Shown here: piece by piece, positions 55,906 through 64,000 of the stretch | Numbering within the stretch: position 1 is the stretch's first letter | How the letters are laid out: each line of letters starts with the position of its first letter | From: Anthoceros angustus | Lineage: Eukaryota; Streptophyta; Anthocerotopsida; Anthocerotales; Anthocerotaceae | NCBI GenBank assembly: GCA_010909165.1 | Contig: VJWM01000259.1 | Location: 62,001 to 126,000 of the forward strand | Length of the DNA stretch: 64,000 nt | Direction of reading: 5' to 3' | The notes under the pieces: model-generated | The model's input: the letters and a program-made list of their open reading frames with translations, nothing else | The model's database searches: none | Told to the model about the DNA's origin: nothing | Program-made: the position numbers and the translations under genes

Positions 55906-58900
55906 AGTCTAGGAAATCTATCTATCTATCTATCCATCTATCCAAGAGAGTTATGTTCCTATGAGATCCATGAATTTGCCTTTGTGTGCCCATAGATTGG
56001 TGCTTCTAAATGATGTTTATCCATCCCAAACATCCCATCGATGAACTAAATAAATCTATTCCTTCAATGTTTACGTAATACTAATTTGTGAAGGAATTTT
56101 TATTGATTTTATTTGTTTTTACCCTTTATTATTTTCTTACTAATATGGTTGTTTTCCTTGATTTTTGAGATAAATTTTAATTCAAGAAAGTCTAATATGT
56201 ATGCAGGTTTTATTTGTCTTTTTGGATAATAAATTTGGAAGCGTGATGTTTACAAGTATCTTTCATATGTTTTGTTTTTGACCTTAGAGAGGTGTCTAAC
56301 TCATAAAAATGCACCATTAGACTCTTGATAACTATGGAGTGAATAGAATATGAATATGCTTGCCTTTTTCCAATGGCTATCACCTTTATTGGTAGAAGGA
56401 CATAGTGCCTTACCCACTTGGGCATATTAACACCTCATATGGGCCATGTGTACATTTATGACCTCGGACCTTGTTTCACTTTTAATATATACTACTAGGC
56501 TATAAATGAGGGATCGACCTATGTGCATGTTTGTTAAAGATGGGTTGATTCCTTGTGGGTTATCATTGGTAGGAATGGCTGCCCAATAGGATTATATAAC
56601 TTGTGAGCCGTGGTTGGATAGAATTTGCTACCCAATGAAATCCCTTCCCTCAAACTTTGGTTGGGGTTCCTCCTTCCTCTCCTATGCTTAGCCTCTACCT
56701 TTGATGATTGTCATTCTCTCTATTGCTCCCCCTCTATTTGCGTGATCACCTTACTTAGTACCTTGGTCTCTTTGTCGCGTTGCCTCCCCAAGCTAGCCAT
56801 GGCTACCAAGGTTGAACCTTTTCTCCTCTCTTTTACTTCACTATGCAACCTTAGAATTAGTGGATGTGCAATGGATCCCGTCTCACCAAGGATCCAGAGA
56901 CGGGGCCGATGATCCCTTTTTGGTGGCTGAAGAAGGGAAGGGGGAGGGGGTGTTGACCAACACTATCTCTGTGCATCCAAGAAGCTAGACCTTGATTTGG
57001 TCATCCGGTCTAGTCTTCTAAACCTCAAGTTGTTTTTGGTATGATCTAGAAGCGGTGGATAGATGACTCAATGATCGCTAGGGTTTGTGTCTTACGGATT
57101 CAAAATACTTGGTTTGATCAACACAAGATACTTAAATTTCCAGTGTATAGATGTGTCGTTATTCGTACTGCAATTTTTATCTGGATGCCTCGTATTGGAT
57201 GCATGTCGAATCGTCATCCTTTGGGATCACTCAAGGTCCTGCAGGTGAAGCATCTGTGCATCTTGCGTAGCTCGACGCTTGTGAGGATGTCGATGTTTGA
57301 TACATGTAGCAAGGAATGACGGTGGCCGTGGGAGGACAACGTCGCAGTTGATAATGAAATAGGTGGTATCTTGTTGTTTGGCTTCAACTGGACGTCTGCG
57401 AGCACAAGATTGCATGTGAATGGCTTCAAGATAGCATGCGATAGATATTGTGCTACACGGATGCTCGCTTAAGCTTGGGATGTCGATCTAGTTTTGCATA
57501 TCGCGTTGCTACCACGGTTGGATGTACATTTAACTAAGATTACCTTTGGAATATTGGGAGTCCGCGAGGACAAGGGCCTCTTTGGACGCGCTTTTGATCG
57601 ACAGGTTGGACGGCTGGTTTTGCTGCTCCCTGCGCCATCGCTCATGGATTGCTTGCTAGGAATGATTATCTCGGTTGAGGTTCCACGTGGCTGCGTGCTT
57701 GGAGCCATACAAAGTGGCGCGTGCAAGTGGTCTGCAGCAACTGCTGGTTTTGCTTCCACGATGGTCGCTTCGTTAAGCTGGAAATTGATATCGTCGTGCA
57801 TAGCCTGACGTCTTGCTCTGATGGTGGGTCTTGGATGCATGGGTGGATCCAGGACGGGTTGTCACGTCGATCTAAAGCGTGAACGGATGACCATGGCTAC
57901 ATGGTGCTTGGTGACCCGTCTCACGGAGAGGTGCCTCCAGTGAGGATCGACTATGGGCAAGGAAAAAAAGTGTGGGGGCACTGATTATGTCTGCGCCTCT
58001 TTGGACGCGATTTTACCGGACGGGTTGGAGGATTGCTGGTTTTGCTGCTCCCTGCGCCATCGCTCATGGATTGCTTCTGGGAATGATGACCATATGGTTT
58101 GATGGTTCTGCGTAGCTGCCGATTGAGCCATACAAGTGGCGCAAGCGGTGAGAAGACCGATGGTTTTGCTACCACGGTGGATGTTCCTGGCTGGGGAATT
58201 GGTGTCCTGGTGATTAGCACGATGTGCTGCTCGGTGGCGGATCTTGGATGGGCGGGATGGGTGGATCAGTGTTGTCGATCTAAAACTTGACCGGGATGGC
58301 CATAGCGATCCTCACAACCCGGGATCGGTGATCACGGCGGGTCTTGACCGCACGTGGGCTTGTGATGGCTGTGGTAGCGTGCGGCTGGAGAAAAGCGATC
58401 TTGGCAATAAGCGCGCTTTATCTGCGAGAATGCATGAGGATCTGTAGTGATTGAGATTGGTGTAACCAGAGAAAATGATAAGGTGGCTGCTGCAGGAAGT
58501 GTGTGATGGTGAGGCGGTGAGCGACTAGAGAAAAGATCTGAGCGGTAGATGCATTGCCATTGGTGACAATGATACCATGGGTATGTGATGATGGAAGCTA
58601 TGCGGCGTTGGGCCTTCGGTTTGATTCTTTGAAGGATGTGTATGAAATTGTGACGTTGAGACTAGTAATAAAAAGCGATCCTCATCAAGTGGATGCATTT
58701 GTTTGCTGCAGCATCTGAGTGGGTATGTAATGGTTGAGACTAATGGCGGCGAGAAAAACGATGTAGGCTGGATGGATACGTTATGTCTGCAAGGATGCAT
58801 GTGGGTGTTTGATGATTGAGACCGATGAACGGCCTAGAGAAAATAATGCAAGCAATGATGCTGCTTCTTTTACGAGGATGCATGTGGGTTTGTGATATTG

Positions 58901-59420
58901 AGGCTCGGTTTGGAGAGAAAAGCAGGGGCTATAGATGCACACTACTCCCTTGCTACAAGGATGCTTGATAAGGTTTTGATAACTTACGGTGACATACCAA
59001 CCATGGACCATATGGTGAAGCCCAGTACATTGCTACTTTTACAACCAAGAAATTAATGGTGACATGCATGATTTTCTCTCTCATGAGCATGTTCCTATTT
59101 GCTGTTGATCTGGTTGCTAGCATAAAATGGAAGAGTGCTTATAGACATCGTTCACTTCACTGTCGATGTTGTCTAACTTACCAACCAGGTGGGAAATTGC
59201 GGACACATTGCATGCCTTTACACAATCATCCGTGCACTACAAATGTGATATACTCATACCAATGGAGGTCATGATATTGGATCTCTCACATGGGGGTTAC
59301 GAATTAGGAGACCTATGGTCGAACTTGAAAATCCTTAGGATTACGGATTTTAAAATATATCTCTAAACAGCAGCTTTGCTTGAAATGACACAGCTAGGTC
59401 AGCAACATTTATGCGATGTA
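55906..59420 (+). repeat. 3.5 kb tandem unit, copy U3
   Basis: Complete unit of 3515 bp from GTCTAGGAAATCTATC at 55906 to the same motif at 59421. Contains the ORF start at 56799, related blocks at 57590-57800 and 58015-58290, and the 80-85 bp repeats at 58430-58980. Confidence 0.92.
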
Positions 59421-60252
59421 GTCTAGGAAATCTATCTATCTATCTATCCATCTATCCAAGAGAGAGTTATGTTCCTATGAGATCCATGAATTTGCCCTTT
59501 GTGTGCCCATAGATTGGTGCTTCTAAATGATGTTTATCCATCCCAAACATCCCATCGATGAACTAAGTAAATCTATTCCTTCAATGTTTACGTAATACTA
59601 ATTTGTGAAGGAATTTTTATTGATTTTATTTGTTATTTACCCTTTATTATTTTCTTACTAATATGGTTGTTTTCCTTGATTTTTGAGATAAATTTTAATT
59701 CAAGATAGTCTAATATGTATGCAGGTTTTATTTGTCTTTTTTTGGATAATAAACTTGGGCGTGATGTTTACAAGTATCTTTCATATGTTTTGTTTTTGAC
59801 CTTAGAGAGGTGTCTAACCCATAAAAATGCACCATTAGACTCTTGATAACTATGGAGTGAATAGAATATGAATATGCTTGCCTTTTTCCAATGGCTATCA
59901 CCTTTTAATGGTAGAAGGACATAGTGCCTTACCCACTTGGGCATAATTAACACCTCATATGGGCCATGTGTACATTTATGACCTCGGACCTTGTTTCACT
60001 TTTAATATATACTACTAGGCTATAAATGAGGGATCGACCTATGTGCATGTTTGTTAAAGATGGGTTGATTCCTTGTGGGTTATCATTGGTAGGAATGGCT
60101 GCCCAATAGGATTATATAACTTGTGAGCTGGTTGGATAGAATTTGCTACCCAATGAAATCCTTCCCGATTCTCGGATTTTAAAATATATCTCTAAACAAC
60201 AGCTTTGCTTGAAATGACCTGGCTAGGTCAGGCAGCTTGCATTTATGCGATG
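59421..60252 (+). repeat. Deleted tandem unit, copy U4 (832 bp)
   Basis: Keeps the first ~740 bp, then jumps at AAATCCTTCC (60158-60167) to the end block (GGATTTTAAAATATATCTC at 60174), omitting about 2.7 kb. The same short text occurs at both ends of the missing part in complete units. Confidence 0.92.
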
Positions 60253-62294
60253 TAGTCTAGGAAATCTATCTATCTATCCATCTATCCAAGAGAGAGTTAT
60301 GTTCCCTATGAGATCCATGAATTTGCCCTTTGTGTGCCCGTAGATTGTTGCCTCTGAATGATGTTCATCCATCCCAAACATCCCATCGATGAACTAAGTA
60401 AATCAATTCCTTCAATGTTTACGTAACACTAATTTGTGAAGGAATTTTTATTGATTTTATTTGTTATTTACCCTTTATTATTTTCTTACTAATATGGTTG
60501 TTTTCCTTGATTTTTGAGATAAATTTTAATTCAAGAAAGTCTAATATGTATGCAGGTTTTATTTGTCTTTTTGGATAATAAATTTGGAAGCGTGATGTTT
60601 ACAAGTATCTTTCATATGTTTTGTTTTTGACCTTAGAGAGGTGTCTAACTCATAAAAATGCACCATTAGACTCTTGATAACTATGGAGTGAATAGAATAT
60701 GAATATGCTTGCCTTTTTCCAACTGCTATCACCTTTTATTGGTAGAAGGACATAGTGCCTTACCCACTTGGGCATATTAACACCTCATATGGGCCATGTG
60801 TACATTTATGACCTCGGACCTTGTTTCACTTTTAATATATACTACTAGGCTATAAATGAGGGATCGACCTATGTGCATGTTTGTTAAAGATGGGTTGATT
60901 CCTTGTGGGTTATCATTGGTAGGAATGGCTGCCCAATAGGATTATATAACTTGTGAGCCAGTGGTTGGATAGAATTTGCTACCCAATGAAATCCCTTCCT
61001 CCAAACTTTGGTTGGGGTTCCTCCCTTCCTCTCCTATGCTTAGCCTCTACCTTTGATGATTGTCATTCTCTCTATTGCTCCCGCCTCTATTTGCGTGATC
61101 ACCTTACTTAGTACCTTGGTCTCTTTGTCGCTGCCTCCCCAAGCTAGCCATGGCTACCAAGGTTGAACCTTTTCTCCTCTCTCTACTTCACTATGCAACC
61201 TTAGAATTAGTGGATGTGCAATGGATCCCGTCTCACCAAGGATCCGGAAACGGGCCGATGATCCCTTTTGGTGGTCAAGAAGGGAAGGGGAGGTGTTGAC
61301 CAACACCATCTCTGCATCCAAGAAGCTAGACCTTGATTTGGTCATCCGGTCTAGTCTTCTAAACCTCAAGTTGTTTTTTCGGTATGATCTAGAAGCGTGG
61401 ATAGATGACTCAATGGTTGCTAGGGTTTGTGTCTTACGGATTCAAAAATGGGTTTGATCAACACAAGATACTTAGTGCTCGGTGGCGTGGCTATGAATGT
61501 GTCGTTGTTCGTCTTTGCAATTTTTCTGGATGCCTCGTATTGGATGCATGTCGGAATCGTCATCCTTTGGGATCGACTCAAGGTCCCGCTTAGGTGAAGC
61601 ATCGCATCTTGCGTAGTCTTTGCCGCAATGAGGCGATGTGATGTTTGATACATGTAGCAAGGAATGACGGTGGCCGTGGGAGGACAACGACGCAGTTGAA
61701 TGACAAAATAGGTGGTATCTTGTTGTTTGGCTTCACTGACGATCTCGAGCACAAGATTGCATGTGAATGGCTTCTGAAGATAGCATGCGATAGATATTGT
61801 GCTGCCTGGATGCTCGCTTAAGCTTACGACTGGGATGTCGATCTAGTTTTGCATATCGCGTTGCTACCACGGTTGGATGTACCTGCTGTTGACTGTACTG
61901 TAAGATTGCACTGGAATATTGGGAGTCCGCTGAGGACAAGGGCCTCTTTTGGACGCGCTTTTTGATCGGACGGGTTGGACGACTGCTGGTTTTGTTGCTC
62001 CCTGCTGCCATCGCTCATGGATTGCTTGCTAGGAATCATTATCTCGGTTGAGGGTTCCACTGGCTCGCGTGCTTGGAGCCATACAAAGTGGCGCGTGCAA
62101 GTGGTGCCGCAGCACGTTGGTTTTGCTTCCACGATGGGCTTTCGTTGCTGCTGAAATTGATGTCGGCGGTGCATAGCACGACGTCCGCTACCTGGTGGGT
62201 GCTGGATATGCAGTGGGTGGATCAGGGCGGTTGGTCGATCTAAACGTGAACGGATGACCATGGCTACGGAATTTGCTTGGTGACCCGTCTCACG
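60253..62294 (+). repeat. Tandem unit, copy U5, interrupted
   Basis: Begins normally and runs to the block with CACGGAGAGG (62291), then jumps back to an earlier unit position. ORF start at 61150; the frame 61221-61457 keeps DPVSPRI to IDDSM. Confidence 0.9.
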
Positions 62295-64000
62295 GAGAGG
62301 TGTCTAACTCATAAAAATGCACCATTAGACTCTTGATAACTATGGAGTGAATAGAATATGAATATGCTTGCCTTTTTCCAACTGCTATCACCTTTTATTG
62401 GTAGAAGGACATAGTGCCTTACCCACTTGGGCATATTAACACCTCATATGGGCCATGTGTACATTTATGACCTCGGACCTTGTTTCACTTTTAATATATA
62501 CTACTAGGCTATAAATGAGGGATCGACCTATGTGCATGTTTGTTAAAGATGGGTTGATTCCTTGTGGGTTATCATTGGTAGGAATGGCTGCCCAATAGGA
62601 TTATATAACTTGTGAGCCAGTGGTTGGATAGAATTTGCTACCCAATGAAATCCCTTCCTCCAAACTTTGGTTGGGGTTCCTCCCTTCCTCTCCTATGCTT
62701 AGCCTCTACCTTTGATGATTGTCATTCTCTCTATTGCTCCCGCCTCTATTTGCGTGATCACCTTACTTAGTACCTTGGTCTCTTTGTCGTTGCCTCCCAA
62801 GCTAGCCATGGCTACCAAGGTTGAACCTTTTCTCCTCTCTTACTTCACTATGCAACCTTAGAATTAGTGGATGTGCAATGGATCCCGTCTCACCAAGGAT
62901 CCAAACGGGCCGATGATCCCTTTTGGTGGTCAAGAAGGGAAGGGGAGGTGTTGACCAACACCATCTCGTGCATCCAAGAAGCTAGACCTTGATTTGGTCA
63001 TCCGGTCTAGTCTTCTAAACCTCAAGTTGTTTTTTCGGTATGATCTAGAAGCAGTACCGGATACATGACTCAATGAATAGGGTTTGTGTCTTACGGATTC
63101 AAAATACCGGTTTGATCAACACAAGATACTTCGTGCTCCAGTCGACGGGCTATGAATGTCGTTGTTCGTCTGCAATTTTGTCCGGATGCCTCGTATTGGA
63201 TGCATGTCGGAATCGTCATCCTTTGGATAATCACCAAGGTCCCGCTTAGGTGAAGCATCGCATCTTGCGAGCTCGACGTGATGTCGATGTTTGATACATG
63301 TAGCAAGGAATGACGGTGGCCGTGGGAGGACAACGACGCAGTTGAATGATGTAAAATAGGTGGTATCGCTTGTTTGGCTTCAACCGACGATCGAGCACAA
63401 GATTGCATGTGAATGGCTTCAAGATAGCATGCGAGATAGATATTGCTACCGGATGCTCGCTTAAGCATCGGGATGTCGATCTAGTTTTGCATATCGCGTT
63501 GCTACCACGGTTGGATGTACCGCTGTTGACTGCATAGATTGCACGAATATTGGGAGTCCGCCGAGGACAAGGGCCTCTTTGGACGCTTTTGATCGGACGG
63601 GTTGGACGATCTGGTTTTGCTCCCTCGCCGCCGCCATGGATTGCTTGCTAGGAATCATTATCTCGGTTGAGGGTTCCACGTGGCCCGCCGTGCTTGGAGC
63701 CATACAAAGTGGCGCGTGCAAGTGGTCGCAGCAACGCTGGTTTTGCTTCCACGATGGGCTTGCTGTGTGCTGAAATTGATGTCGGCGGTGCATAGCACGA
63801 CGTCGCTACAGCTGGTGGGTGCTGGATATGCAGGGTGGATCCGCACGGGTTGTCGTCGATCTAAACGTGAACGGATGACCATGCCTACCGAATTTGCTTG
63901 GTGACCCGCCTCACGGAGAGGTGTGTCTGACGCCCGAGGATCGACTATGGGCAAGAAAAAGGGCTGCTGGGCGGGGCGATTGACTCTGCGGCCTCTTTTG
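62295..64000 (+). repeat. Secondary duplicate U6 of the tandem unit
   Basis: Starts at GAGAGGTGTCT (62295-62305), which equals 60636-60646 in U5. It shares U5-specific variants, such as TTTTTCCAACTGCTATC in place of CCAATGGCTATC. It continues past the jump point near 63915 and is cut by the window end. ORF start at 62808. Confidence 0.9.

Overview
The window reads as repeat-rich nuclear DNA of a land plant or close streptophyte relative. Evidence: Ty3/gypsy (gag-protease-RT-RNase H-integrase) and Copia-type LTR retrotransposons, a short CCCTAAA plant-type telomere tract at 39589-39611, and no bacterial signals such as operons or ribosome binding sites. The reverse transcriptase gene at 48.2-52.2 kb resembles RTs I associate with algae and bryophytes, so a non-flowering plant is possible, but I cannot name the species. 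No intact host gene, rRNA, tRNA or CRISPR array was found. Almost every coding remnant carries frameshifts from 1-8 base indels, so either the elements are old or the consensus is noisy.

Layout, left half (1-44.1 kb). The main occupant is one Ty3/gypsy family (here G1), all main copies on the + strand, in the order LTR - gag/pol - LTR - gag/pol - LTR - integrase - LTR. LTR starts follow a purine tract and begin TGTGGA(A/G)C at 3577, 15840, 30403 and 37540; a fourth start near 5543 has lost its TG. LTR ends read CTACCACA and are followed by a primer-binding-site-like TTTGGCGCTG at 10575, 21931 and 24425. Taken literally the LTR is 5-6 kb long and contains a decayed basic, charged ORF (ORF-X), a TATA box and a dyad symmetry element. 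The first two internal regions are 5.3 and 8.5 kb; the third is reduced to scrambled integrase. A Copia 5' end on the minus strand lies at 4.4-5.06 kb. A GC-rich minus-strand LTR element lies at 37.6-39.6 kb. A second gypsy family (G2, 41.2-44.1 kb) is the best preserved pol in the window.

The 16-34 kb part is a patchwork: the same 25-80 base phrases recur in different orders, joined at short purine-rich matches. This may be real microhomology-driven shuffling or an assembly artefact, and reads must decide.

Layout, right half (44.1-64 kb). A tandem array with a basic unit of about 3.5 kb (starts near 44125, 52415, 55906, 59421, 60253; a partial restart at 62295). One unit has an internal deletion and one a secondary duplication, each at a 9-11 base homology. 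The first boundary, at a TATC microsatellite, is split by a 4.68 kb insertion (47735-52414) carrying the large unusual RT gene with recognisable palm motifs A, B and C and a 767 bp internal duplication. The RT gene and the array are the parts of this window most worth following up.
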